A DNA stretch of 32,242 bases from an uncultured Muribaculaceae bacterium (GCA_947178505.1 CAMWYR010000026.1:1-32242); one strand, 5' to 3'; positions 23,890 to 32,223 are shown, counted from the first letter of the stretch. The notes: generated by a model not told the origin, from the letters alone. Made by a program: numbers and translations.

Positions 23890-25173
23890 ATGAAAATCAG
23901 ATATGGAGCTATCGCTCTCGCTGCCGTGTCGCTGATGATGGGCGCATGCTCTAAGGAAAATCCATTTACTCCGGAAAACCACGGCACCGGCCAGGTGCTC
24001 AAGGCTGCCCTCGATGTCACGGCATCGAGCGACAATATCCAGATCACACGCGCTGCCGACAAAGGCTATAATCTCGATGATTTCATCATCTCCTTTATCC
24101 CGGATGGCAACACTACGGCCCTGAAGTCATATAAGTATGGTGAGATGCCGGATGTTGTCGATCTGCCTGCCGGCCAGTATACGGTGACTGCTTCTTACGG
24201 AAGTGACCTCTCGGCGGAATGGGAGAATCCCTATTTTGCAGGTGAGTCGGAGGCTTTTGAAGTGAAGCCGATGGAGATCACTTCTTATATAGAACCCATT
24301 GAATGTGAGCTTCAGAATATAAAGGTTACGATTGAATTTGGCGCTGATCTCTACTCGGCGATGGATTCAGAGGCCTATGTTGAGGTGAAGGTCGGTGATA
24401 ACGATGGTCTCGGTTTCTATAAGTCAGAGCGTCGCGCCGGTTATTTCAAGCATACTGACGAGACTACTCTTGTAGCGACGTTCCACGGCACGATCAACGG
24501 TGCGACGGTCACTGAGACTAAATCTTATAATGGCGTGCAGAAGGGTTGCTGGTATAAGCTGACGTTCCGTCTCCACGGCGGCAACGGTTCAGGCACGGGT
24601 AATGCAATCGGATCGGTGTCGGTAGACGCCAGTGTCGACGTCGATGATGTCAATGGCGATGTGTCTATCGCCGAAGATGAACCGCTCGATGATGATGAGC
24701 GCCCCGGCGACGGAAGCGATCCGACTCCCCCGACTCCGCCCACGCCTCCGGCTGATAACGACGGCCCGCAGATTCTTGCCGTTTCTCCCGGTCTCGTGTT
24801 CGATACCCCCTGGAATGTCACAGGCGATACGCCTTGCGTGTTCAAGGTTGTCAGCACTGCCGACGGCGGCTTCGAGGAACTCACGTGTGATATCGTGTCA
24901 AATTCTCTCACTCCTGAGTCGCTGGAGGAAATCGGCCTCTCTTCTCATCTCGACCTCGTGACTTGTCTCCGTGCCGACGGACAATCTATCGAGTCTGCGC
25001 TCAATGGCCTCGGATTCCCCGTGATGATGGGCGGTAAGAAGGAAGCGGAATTCGACATCACGAGCTTCATGGTCCTCATGGCAATGCAGTACCCGGGTGA
25101 GCGTCAGGAATTCCACATCCATGTCAAGGATGCCAATGGCGTTAAGGATGCAGTGTTAATTCTTCAATTCTAA
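23890..25173 (+). CDS. DUF4493-type lipoprotein, second gene of surface operon
   Basis: 427 aa. Signal peptide with lipobox MMGAC (Cys20). The DUF4493 domain (about 35-250) has the TRA tripeptide at 53-55, then DLPAGQYTVTASYGSD, YFAGESEAFEV and a late KSYNGVQKGCWYKLTF strand. Residues about 280-292 are a Pro/Thr linker (PTPPTPPTPP) leading to a C-terminal domain of about 130 residues (DGPQILAVSPGL onward) that I do not recognise. The upstream gene ends 5 nt before it and the next starts 6 nt after. It lacks the C-terminal jelly roll of its neighbours, so it may be a middle or minor subunit of the same assembly. Confidence 0.8.
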   Translation: MKIRYGAIALAAVSLMMGACSKENPFTPENHGTGQVLKAALDVTASSDNIQITRAADKGYNLDDFIISFIPDGNTTALKSYKYGEMPDVVDLPAGQYTVTASYGSDLSAEWENPYFAGESEAFEVKPMEITSYIEPIECELQNIKVTIEFGADLYSAMDSEAYVEVKVGDNDGLGFYKSERRAGYFKHTDETTLVATFHGTINGATVTETKSYNGVQKGCWYKLTFRLHGGNGSGTGNAIGSVSVDASVDVDDVNGDVSIAEDEPLDDDERPGDGSDPTPPTPPTPPADNDGPQILAVSPGLVFDTPWNVTGDTPCVFKVVSTADGGFEELTCDIVSNSLTPESLEEIGLSSHLDLVTCLRADGQSIESALNGLGFPVMMGGKKEAEFDITSFMVLMAMQYPGERQEFHIHVKDANGVKDAVLILQF

Positions 25174-25179
25174 ACAGCT

Positions 25180-27411
25180 ATGAATAAGGTAACTGAATAT
25201 ATTGCTTTCGGGGTTGCTTCCTTAGCTTTCGTATCTATGGTTCAGAGCTGCGGAATGGAGCATCCTTTCGATAACGATGGCGAAGGAACGCTGAGCGTCT
25301 TCACCGAAATCAACGGTGAGACGATCAAGACGCGTGCCGTGCCTGATAATAATGACAATCTGCGTGAGAACTGCATCATCTATATTGAGAATTCTCGCGG
25401 CGTGATGCGGAAGTATAAGGGCGCCGACAATGTTCCGTCGGATATCGTGCTCTCTACGGGCAATTACGTGTGCAACGCCTGGTCGGGCGACTCTGTGGGC
25501 GCTTCGTTCAGCAGCAAGTTCTATCGCGGCCAGGAATTCTTTGAGATTACACGCGGTCAGCGCACCTCGCTCCGCGTGAAGTGTAATATCGCCAATGTGG
25601 TCACTTCTGTAGATCCGGAGTCACTCAACGTCGGGCTCTCCGACTTGAAGATTAATTTTACCATGGCATCGGGGAGCCTCGATTTCGAAGGCGACGACCT
25701 GACTTCGGCGAAGGGTTATTTCATGACTCCTTCTCCTGAGACTAAGGGTGCCGATGAAAGCGCATATGCTGAGAAGACGAAGCTCACGATCAATATCAGC
25801 GGTACGCAGGAGGATGGTTCCGACTATTCGAAGGTATTTGTAGTGAATGGCGTGCAGCGCGCGCATGAATATTGCGTTCTTCTCACTAAGGAGGAGACTC
25901 CCTTTATGGAGGGCGGCGCGCTCATCGGACTCACAGTCAAAGATATTCCTGTGATAGAGGATACGATTCTTGTCTATCCGGGTCCGACACTCAGCGGCGT
26001 GGGGTTCGATGCTGAGGACCAGGTGGTGAACACTACCGGCACTTTCACCGACGCCAGCGTCTGCATCCGCGGCTACCGCGGACTCAAGTCGGTGGTGATG
26101 AATGTCAGCGATAATTTCACGGATATCACCAACGGCAGCGAACTTCTTGACGCTATCACGAAGTCGCAGCTTGCGGCCCGCGGCATTAATGTGGAGGCTA
26201 CGCAATCGGTTGATGCCACGACCGGTGTCAACGTTGACGAACTTTATGTGACCTTCACTGCCGCGTTCCTCAATTCGCTCCCGGCGAGCGTGCATGAGTA
26301 TCGCGTGTCGTTCACTTCGACCGATGGTCGCGACGTTACGTCAACCGGAAGTGTAGGATTCGCCAATACAGAGGAAGCTATATCGAAAATTGATGATGTC
26401 GTCACTGACCCGGCTCCCGATGTAACGCGTCAGCCGATGGCGATTACGGGTAGTCAGGCTACTCTTACGGGCCGTCTGTTCAAAGCCGATGCATCGGATT
26501 ATGGTATCAAGTATCGAGTGGCCGGCACTTCTGAATGGTCGACCATCTCTGCCCGCTCCACAAGAGCGGCGGGCGGATCGTTCACCGTGACCATTACGGG
26601 CCTGACTCCGGGCACTACCTATGAGTACGCAGGATATGCCGATGATTTCATTTCCGATAATATCCAGACTTTCGTCACTGAAAGCAAGTTTGCGTTTCCG
26701 AATGCATCGCTTGAGGATTGGGGCACATATTCCGCTTCGACCCTGCTCGGCACAAAGACGGTTGTGTTCCCGGGTCTCGGGAGCGAACCTTCTTTCTGGG
26801 ATTCCGGTAATGAAGGAGCAGCCACGGCCAATTTGGTGCTCACTAATAAGTCGACAGATATGGTGCATTCTGGCACATACAGTGCGCGGCTTGCCTCGAA
26901 CAAGGCTATGGGCGTGATGGCGGCCGGTAACCTTTTTGTGGGTGATTATGTGCGGACCGACGGTACCAACGGAGTGCTCTCTTTCGGTCGTGAATACAAT
27001 TCCTCTCATCCGACTGCCCTCCGAGTGTGGGCTAATTATCGTCCGGGAAATGTGGATGTTGTAAAGAACAGTGGCTTAGGCATTGCATCGGGCGACTCCG
27101 ATCAGGGTCAGATATATGTCGCACTCACGGTCGGCGCGGTGGAAATCCGCACTAATCCATCCGATCAGAAGCTCTTCAGTGCTGATGATGATCAGGTGGT
27201 GGCCTATGGCCAGGTGACCTGGACGGGCAATTTCGGTCCCGACGGTCAGTTGCAGTCGGTCGATATTCCTATTACATATAATAATCGTGCGAAGACTTCG
27301 CGCCCGACTCACATCGTGATTGTATGCACGGCTTCCAAGTTCGGCGATTATTTCACGGGTAGTAGTTCGAGCGTTATGTATCTCGATGATTTTGAATTGA
27401 TTTATGAATAA
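25180..27411 (+). CDS. DUF4493-FN3-PCMD lipoprotein, third gene of surface operon
   Basis: 743 aa. Signal peptide with lipobox VQSC (Cys24). Modules in order: DUF4493 (about 35-250) with the TRA tripeptide at 51-53 and LSTGNYVCNAWSGDS; an Ig-like region (about 265-400); an FN3-like domain (about 410-500, ending GLTPGTTYEYAGYA); and a PCMD domain (about 504-743) beginning FPNASLEDW and ending YGDYFTGSSSSVMYLDDFEL. PCMD is a jelly-roll domain with proposed carbohydrate-related function; no activity is proven. The stop overlaps the first barrel gene by 8 nt (ATGAATAA), so translation is probably coupled. Confidence 0.85.
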   Translation: MNKVTEYIAFGVASLAFVSMVQSCGMEHPFDNDGEGTLSVFTEINGETIKTRAVPDNNDNLRENCIIYIENSRGVMRKYKGADNVPSDIVLSTGNYVCNAWSGDSVGASFSSKFYRGQEFFEITRGQRTSLRVKCNIANVVTSVDPESLNVGLSDLKINFTMASGSLDFEGDDLTSAKGYFMTPSPETKGADESAYAEKTKLTINISGTQEDGSDYSKVFVVNGVQRAHEYCVLLTKEETPFMEGGALIGLTVKDIPVIEDTILVYPGPTLSGVGFDAEDQVVNTTGTFTDASVCIRGYRGLKSVVMNVSDNFTDITNGSELLDAITKSQLAARGINVEATQSVDATTGVNVDELYVTFTAAFLNSLPASVHEYRVSFTSTDGRDVTSTGSVGFANTEEAISKIDDVVTDPAPDVTRQPMAITGSQATLTGRLFKADASDYGIKYRVAGTSEWSTISARSTRAAGGSFTVTITGLTPGTTYEYAGYADDFISDNIQTFVTESKFAFPNASLEDWGTYSASTLLGTKTVVFPGLGSEPSFWDSGNEGAATANLVLTNKSTDMVHSGTYSARLASNKAMGVMAAGNLFVGDYVRTDGTNGVLSFGREYNSSHPTALRVWANYRPGNVDVVKNSGLGIASGDSDQGQIYVALTVGAVEIRTNPSDQKLFSADDDQVVAYGQVTWTGNFGPDGQLQSVDIPITYNNRAKTSRPTHIVIVCTASKFGDYFTGSSSSVMYLDDFELIYE

Positions 27412-28213
27412 TTTTTTCAGAACTCTGATAGTATCCTCATCGGTGGCTCTGGGCGCATTCTGCGCTCAGAGTCATTCTGTTGAGAACGATACGGTGCGCA
27501 TCACTCCGGCAATGATCGATTCGATCAACGCCGCGCGTCCTATCTCATCTTTTGATGTTGAGTCGGAACGCATCGTATTCGTGCCTAAAGGTCAGTGGAT
27601 AACGGGACTCTCTTTCTCTTACGTTCAGTCGAATCAGAACAATTATCAGTTTCTGGTGGTGGAGAATCTTACAGCCGATACCTACACGTTCAAGGTGTCG
27701 CCGATGTTGGGCTACGCGTTTGCCAACGATATGGCTGCGGGCGTGAAGTTCAGCTACACGCGCACACTCGGGAAGGTGTCGAACGCTGATCTGGTGTTTG
27801 GCGAGGGCACGGAGATGAACGTAGACAAGGTCTATTCGCTGGCCCATAACTATTACGGTATGGCTTTTTTCCGTAATTATTTCCCCATCGGGTCGTCGCG
27901 TCGGTTCGGTTTCTTCAATGAGATTCAGCTTGAGCTTGGCGGGGGGCAGTCGAAATTCACGCGGGGTTCGGGCGAGAGTCTGACTGGTGCTTATGAGAGG
28001 AATTTTTCGCTGGATATTGGCTTGGTGCCCGGCATCATTGTGTTCCTTTCCAACTGGTCGGCAATGGAAATCAATGTCGGAGTGCTCGGTTTCAGCTATC
28101 GCACCACGAAGACAATCAACGATCGTATCTATGTGTCGCACCATCATCATAAGTCGGCTAATTTTAGAATTAATCTGTTCAGTATCACATTCGGCACAAC
28201 GTTCTATCTATGA
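27404..28213 (+). CDS. Outer-membrane beta-barrel protein, first of tandem pair
   Basis: 269 aa. Signal peptide of about 20 residues (SSVALGAFCAQS). The mature part alternates hydrophobic and polar residues in strands with aromatic girdles: VFVPKGQWITGLSFSY, PMLGYAFANDMAAGVKFSY, RFGFFNEIQLELGGGQ. It ends in FRINLFSITFGTTFYL, a last strand typical of an outer-membrane barrel. There is no TonB box, plug or SusC feature. A run of four His (residues 247-250) is natural. It is clearly paralogous to the next protein. It overlaps both neighbours (8 nt and 4 nt) and is thus translationally coupled to the lipoproteins, suggesting it anchors or exports them. Confidence 0.82.
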   Translation: MNNFFRTLIVSSSVALGAFCAQSHSVENDTVRITPAMIDSINAARPISSFDVESERIVFVPKGQWITGLSFSYVQSNQNNYQFLVVENLTADTYTFKVSPMLGYAFANDMAAGVKFSYTRTLGKVSNADLVFGEGTEMNVDKVYSLAHNYYGMAFFRNYFPIGSSRRFGFFNEIQLELGGGQSKFTRGSGESLTGAYERNFSLDIGLVPGIIVFLSNWSAMEINVGVLGFSYRTTKTINDRIYVSHHHHKSANFRINLFSITFGTTFYL

Positions 28214-29208
28214 CACATTATATATATATGATAAGAAGTCTCTGTCTGGTTGCGCTGTGTGCGATGCTGGCGCTTCCTGTCAGTGCTGATGAGACAGTGT
28301 TAACGGCTCCCGGAGAGGAGAGGCCGCTCGCAGGAGAGCCTGATGAGGTTAAGCCCTCTGAGGTTAAGCCTGTGGATGGAAAGTACGTGTTTGTGCCCGA
28401 CTCGATGGTGAGTCAGGTGATCAAGCTGCTCGATGGCCATTCGAAGGTGGTCGACGATGAGGATCAACTTGACCCCCGTGAGAAGACAGTCTATCGCGGT
28501 GATACTGTCCCGATGGTGCTCCGTTCGCTGAATCTGGGACGCTACGACCGTCGGCTTTTCAATTATCTCTATGTGCCGAAGGGTGTGATGTCCATCGGTC
28601 TTACGGCGTCATACGGAGAGATCGGTATGGAAGACCTTGACGCGTTCGGGCTCGTGTCGGATGTCAACATCAATGCCCGAATGCTGAGCGTCAAGCCTTA
28701 TCTGCAATATTTCATCAAGAATAATATGGCTGTCGGCGTGAAGTTCGGATTCTATAACGGGCGTGGAGCGATTGGATCACTTAATGCTGAGGTGATGGAT
28801 GATATGAATTTCAATCTTCATGATATCATCTATAAGTCTAAGTCTTTTTCGGCTGCTCTTACCTTCACTCAGTATCTTGGCCTGGTGAGGTTGGGAAGTA
28901 TCGGTCTGTTCAATGAGCTCGAACTGGCATATATAGGCGGAAAGACTGATTTCCAGCGCCCCTATGCAGGCGAACTGAAGTTGACGCATACGGTGACTAA
29001 TGAGGTGCAGCTGAATTTCTCACCCGGTATTCAGGTGTTTGTCATGAAGAATGTTGCGTTCCATGTGTCGCTTGGCGCTTTCGGCTTCTATTTCAAGAAT
29101 GAGAAGCAGGAGGAGAACGGTGAGAGCAAAGGCGACCGGTTTTCTTCAGGAGCAAATTTCCGGCTTAATCTTTTCAATATCAATTTCGGTCTGGGGCTTA
29201 ATTTCTGA
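28210..29208 (+). CDS. Outer-membrane beta-barrel protein, second of tandem pair
   Basis: 332 aa if started at the ATG overlapping the previous stop (ATGA). An ATG at 28228 gives a cleaner signal peptide (MIRSLCLVALCAMLALPVSA). After an acidic N-terminal stretch with an EVKP duplication (DEVKPSEVKP), the barrel part matches its neighbour: YLYVPKGVMSIGLTASY, PYLQYFIKNNMAVGVKFGF, IGLFNELELAYIGGKT. The end is FRLNLFNINFGLGLNF, with the terminal Phe usual for BAM substrates. The extra length is the N-terminal extension, which may be periplasmic. 67 nt separate it from the last lipoprotein gene, with no terminator between. Confidence 0.82.
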   Translation: MTHYIYMIRSLCLVALCAMLALPVSADETVLTAPGEERPLAGEPDEVKPSEVKPVDGKYVFVPDSMVSQVIKLLDGHSKVVDDEDQLDPREKTVYRGDTVPMVLRSLNLGRYDRRLFNYLYVPKGVMSIGLTASYGEIGMEDLDAFGLVSDVNINARMLSVKPYLQYFIKNNMAVGVKFGFYNGRGAIGSLNAEVMDDMNFNLHDIIYKSKSFSAALTFTQYLGLVRLGSIGLFNELELAYIGGKTDFQRPYAGELKLTHTVTNEVQLNFSPGIQVFVMKNVAFHVSLGAFGFYFKNEKQEENGESKGDRFSSGANFRLNLFNINFGLGLNF

Positions 29209-29275
29209 CGCTTCAGGCTGTTGCCGCTTCGGCATGTTTATGATAAGGCTTTTGTAACAATTTAGATAATCAGCA

Positions 29276-30865
29276 ATGTCTTCGACTGGTAAAATATTGC
29301 GGATGATGGGAGCGATGGCTTTCTGCTGTCTGATGTCTTTCATCACGGGTTGTATTAAGAATGATATCCCTTATCCCCGCATTCCGCAGAATATTCTGGC
29401 TATTGCGGCCAGAGGGGAGTCTGCTCCCGCGGAAATAGACTCTATTAATTATAAGGTGCATATTGCGCTGGAGGAGGATGCGAATATCGCGGAGGTACGC
29501 TTCACGGAGTTTGTGATTTCTCCTGAAGCTCATTCCGATGTGAATCTTCTTGAAGGAACTTACGATCTGTCGCAGCCACTCTTCGTGACGCTTTCTCTCT
29601 ATCAGGATTATGTGTGGGAGATCACGGCGACTCAGACTATCGAGCGCTATTTCGAAGTAGAGGGCGAAGTGGGTGCGTCGGTCGTGGATGCGGTGGCTAA
29701 GCGCGTGGTGGTTACTATGCCTGAGGGCACAGACCTCAGCCGTCTTACACTTCTGCGTGCAAAGCTGGGCCCGGCAGGTATAACGACAATGACGCCGTCT
29801 CTGGATCCGGGGCCTCTTGATCTGTCATATCCGCTGCAGGTCACGGTGACGGCTAACGGCCAGGAGGAGATATGGACGATCTATGCTGAACTGACTGAAA
29901 CAATTGTATCGACGACGCAGGTTGATGCCTGGTCGATGGTGGTCTGGGCTTATGGCTCCGGACCGGCCGAGGTGGTGAATGGCTTCGAGTATCGGAAGAC
30001 GTCGGAATCTGAGTGGCATGAAGTGCCGCAGGAGGATGTGGTCCAGACTCAGGGCACATTCTCTGCCTGTATCCGTCATCTTGAACCTCTCACGGAGTAT
30101 TCGGTGCGTGCCGTATCGGGCGCGGATAAGGGCAATGAGGTGATCGTCACTACTGAGGCTATCGCCGATATTCCCGACGGATCGTTCGATCAGTGGTCGA
30201 AGACTGATGCCGGTATGTGGCAGCCCTGGAATGTCGACGGGGAGCGTTTCTGGGATACCGGTAACCGTGGCTCGTTTACGGTGAAGGTGAATATTACGAC
30301 TCCGACTGATCACACTGCCACCGGTTCCGGACAGGCCGCCAAACTCGAAAGTAAGTTTGTGAGTGTTTTCGGTATCGGCAAACTGGCATCGGGGGCTATA
30401 TTTACAGGTGAATATCTCCGCACGGCAGGTATGGATGGAGTGCTTGGTTTCGGCCGCCCATGGAAGTTGCGTCCCACTAAACTGCGTGGCTTCATGCAGT
30501 ATGAGACGAGTGAGATTACGCGTGCCTCGGCTGATTTTGCTGATATGAAGGGCCAGCCCGACTCGTGCCAGATTTATGTAGCTCTTACTGACTGGACCGC
30601 CCCGTATGAAATCCGAACGAAGGCCTCGGAGCGCCAGCTCTTCGACCCGAACGCATCTTACGTTATTGCGTACGGCCAACTCACTTTCGGTGGTACGCAG
30701 AATGGATATGTGCCGTTTGAAATTGAACTGAACTATCGCTCGACTTCGAAAGTGCCGACATATCTGCAGATCACGAGTACGTCGTCAAAATATGGCGACT
30801 ACTTCACTGGAGGAGAGAGTTCGGTGCTTTATGTCGATGAGTATTCATTTGATTGGGATTATTGA
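29276..30865 (+). CDS. FN3-PCMD lipoprotein, last gene of surface operon
   Basis: 529 aa. Signal peptide with lipobox FITGC (Cys26). The N-terminal half has two similar modules marked by DLSQPLFVT...WEITA and DLSYPLQVTVT...WTIYA. An FN3-like domain (about 212-297, HLEPLTEYSVRAVSG) and a PCMD domain (about 300-529) follow. The PCMD shares landmarks with the gene at 25180: W near the start (SFDQWSK), a FW-DTGNRG segment, IFTGEYLRT-GM-GVLGFGR, and the ending YGDYFTGGESSVLYVDEYSF. It has no DUF4493 domain or TRA tripeptide. The likely role is a terminal or accessory subunit of the assembly; no enzymatic motif is visible. Confidence 0.82.
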   Translation: MSSTGKILRMMGAMAFCCLMSFITGCIKNDIPYPRIPQNILAIAARGESAPAEIDSINYKVHIALEEDANIAEVRFTEFVISPEAHSDVNLLEGTYDLSQPLFVTLSLYQDYVWEITATQTIERYFEVEGEVGASVVDAVAKRVVVTMPEGTDLSRLTLLRAKLGPAGITTMTPSLDPGPLDLSYPLQVTVTANGQEEIWTIYAELTETIVSTTQVDAWSMVVWAYGSGPAEVVNGFEYRKTSESEWHEVPQEDVVQTQGTFSACIRHLEPLTEYSVRAVSGADKGNEVIVTTEAIADIPDGSFDQWSKTDAGMWQPWNVDGERFWDTGNRGSFTVKVNITTPTDHTATGSGQAAKLESKFVSVFGIGKLASGAIFTGEYLRTAGMDGVLGFGRPWKLRPTKLRGFMQYETSEITRASADFADMKGQPDSCQIYVALTDWTAPYEIRTKASERQLFDPNASYVIAYGQLTFGGTQNGYVPFEIELNYRSTSKVPTYLQITSTSSKYGDYFTGGESSVLYVDEYSFDWDY

Positions 30866-30870
30866 CCCCG

Positions 30871-30897
30871 GGCAATGCCGGAAGGCCCGGCGTTGCC
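30871..30897 (+). terminator. Hairpin after the surface operon, without T-tract
   Basis: GGCAATGCCGG (30871-30881) pairs with CCGGCGTTGCC (30887-30897) with one G-U pair and a 5-nt loop, five nt after the stop. No T-run follows, so it may be an mRNA-stabilising 3' hairpin or a processing site and not an intrinsic terminator. Confidence 0.45.
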
Positions 30898-30949
30898 TGA
30901 GCTTGGACTTCATACAAAAATATAAGAGTCTGTCATATTTATACAGGAC

Positions 30950-31564
30950 ATGAAGAGACATATTTCCCAAATGCAGCGCTCGCTGATGGCGATGTTGCTC
31001 ACGTTGATTATTTCTTTTGGGGCCAATGCCCAGTATTTCGCGCAGCCACAGGGGGTGGAAACTATCGGTTTCCATCGCACGAAAGCCCAGAAAGGCGTGA
31101 AGACATCTACGGATGTGCTGCTGGTGGCGTTGCCGGCGTCAGCGCTTGTCGGCACGCTTGTGCAGAAGGATTGGAAGGGCCTGCTGCAGGGTGTGGAGAC
31201 TGCTGCTACGACTCTCGCAGCGACCTATATCCTTAAATATTCCATTAAGGAGAGACGTCCTGACGGATCGGACTATCATTCGTTCCCTTCGGGCCACACT
31301 TCCATCTCTTTCGCCTCGGCAGCTTATATTCAGCGGCGTTATGGCTGGGCAGTCGGTGGACCGGCCTATGCCCTCGCCACTTATGTGGGGTGGGGTAGGG
31401 TATTCGCCAAGCGTCATCATTGGTATGACGTTGTGGCGGGTGCGGCCATCGGAGCGGGAAGTGCTTACATATTTACACGCCCGTTCGCAAAGGAGCATAA
31501 CCTTCAGATATCTCCGGTGTCCGATGGGCGCTCAGTGGGTATCTATGCCTCTTTTGAATTCTAA
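30950..31564 (+). CDS. PAP2-family membrane phosphatase
   Basis: Removes phosphate from a lipid or polyprenyl (pyro)phosphate; candidate substrates are undecaprenyl pyrophosphate, phosphatidylglycerophosphate or lipid A. The 204-aa protein has a signal peptide (cleavage ANA|Q at 27/28) and hydrophobic segments. The PAP2 motifs are KYSIKERRP (K96, R103), PSGHTS (113-118, H116) and GRVFAKRHHWYD (R150, H156, D160), where Gly replaces the usual Ser before Arg150. The active site therefore faces the periplasm. A DgkA-type kinase starts 11 nt downstream, so the two probably act on the same lipid pool in opposite directions. Confidence 0.9.
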   Translation: MKRHISQMQRSLMAMLLTLIISFGANAQYFAQPQGVETIGFHRTKAQKGVKTSTDVLLVALPASALVGTLVQKDWKGLLQGVETAATTLAATYILKYSIKERRPDGSDYHSFPSGHTSISFASAAYIQRRYGWAVGGPAYALATYVGWGRVFAKRHHWYDVVAGAAIGAGSAYIFTRPFAKEHNLQISPVSDGRSVGIYASFEF

Positions 31565-31575
31565 GAAAATAATCT

Positions 31576-31959
31576 ATGGGCAGTTGGAAAAGTTATCTAC
31601 ATAGAAGAAGAAAAGCTTTCGGCTATGCCTTTGCAGGCATAGGGCGTCTGATAAAGGGGGAGGCCCATGCGCGTCTCCATGTGGTATCTGCCATTCTTGC
31701 CATAGCGTTCGGTCTGTGGCTCGGTATAGACCGATGGGAATGGGTAGCGGTGATCATCTGCATCGGAGGAGTATTTATGGCCGAGGCGTTCAATTCGGCA
31801 GTGGAACGACTTGCCGACCGCGTCACTTCCGACTTTGATCCGCTCATAGGGGAGGCGAAGGATCTTGCTGCAGGAGCAGTGCTCCTTTTTTCAATTGCAA
31901 CTCTGATAGTGGCGGCCATTATCTATATACCGCGTCTCATCACCCTCTTCATTTCATAA
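31576..31959 (+). CDS. DgkA-type lipid kinase (diacylglycerol/undecaprenol kinase)
   Basis: Small integral membrane kinase of 127 aa that phosphorylates diacylglycerol or undecaprenol. A basic amphipathic N-terminus (SYLHRRRKAF) leads to three hydrophobic helices. The catalytic signature is EAFNSAVERLAD (E70, N73, E77), then IGEAKDLAAGAV (K95, D96), with E29 in KGEAHARLH. In E. coli DgkA prefers diacylglycerol, while Gram-positive homologues use undecaprenol; I cannot separate these by sequence here. It starts 11 nt after the PAP2 gene, forming a two-gene unit. Confidence 0.95.
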   Translation: MGSWKSYLHRRRKAFGYAFAGIGRLIKGEAHARLHVVSAILAIAFGLWLGIDRWEWVAVIICIGGVFMAEAFNSAVERLADRVTSDFDPLIGEAKDLAAGAVLLFSIATLIVAAIIYIPRLITLFIS

Positions 31960-31981
31960 TCCCGAGGAAACTCCATTATGT

Positions 31982-32015
31982 CGTCGCGTCATCGGTTTTA
32001 GCCGGTGGCGCGATG
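31982..32015 (+). terminator. Probable terminator hairpin after the dgkA-type gene
   Basis: A stem of about 15 bp with wobble pairs (CGTCGCGTCATCGGT with GCCGGTGGCGCGATG, loop TTTA), followed by CTGATTTTAG. The T-run is weak. The rest of 32016-32175 is AT-rich and includes a TAATTTTG box at 32067-32074 lacking a -33 element; no gene is seen there. Confidence 0.5.
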
Positions 32016-32175
32016 CTGATTTTAGAAGTGCTTTTACGTGGACTGCAACCTTATCGTTACCCTAAGTAATTTTGAATTAATATAACTAAAGATATTTTAA
32101 CATTTGTTGATTAGACTGATTTATAATAAATTCTTGAAGAAATCCACCTTATCGCGCAACTTTTTTAATCAAAAA

Positions 32176-32207
32176 TTTGCACAGCATGATTTTTTGCACT
32201 AATTTTG
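32176..32207 (+). promoter_or_regulatory. Consensus promoter at the right edge
   Basis: TTTG at 32176-32179, exactly 20 bp, then TAATTTTG at 32200-32207, followed by CAAACG as at rplS. It should drive the gene whose ATG is at 32224. Its spacer does not contain the ATSAAA-N3-TTTSAT dyad of the two ribosomal-protein promoters. Confidence 0.85.
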
Positions 32208-32223
32208 CAAACGCAAATCGGAA

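Noticed and set aside
28141..28152. Four consecutive His codons suggesting an engineered tag
   Set aside because: It is internal, within a loop between barrel strands, only four residues long, and has no vector sequence around it.
27404..29208. Lipoproteins plus barrels read as a SusC/SusD-type polysaccharide utilisation locus
   Set aside because: The barrels are about 270-330 aa with no TonB box, plug domain or carboxypeptidase-like N-domain, and no SusD-like or glycoside hydrolase gene is in the operon.
29825..30679. Open frame of 284 codons on the minus strand
   Set aside because: Antisense to the FN3-PCMD lipoprotein; composition and lack of motifs mark it as a shadow frame.
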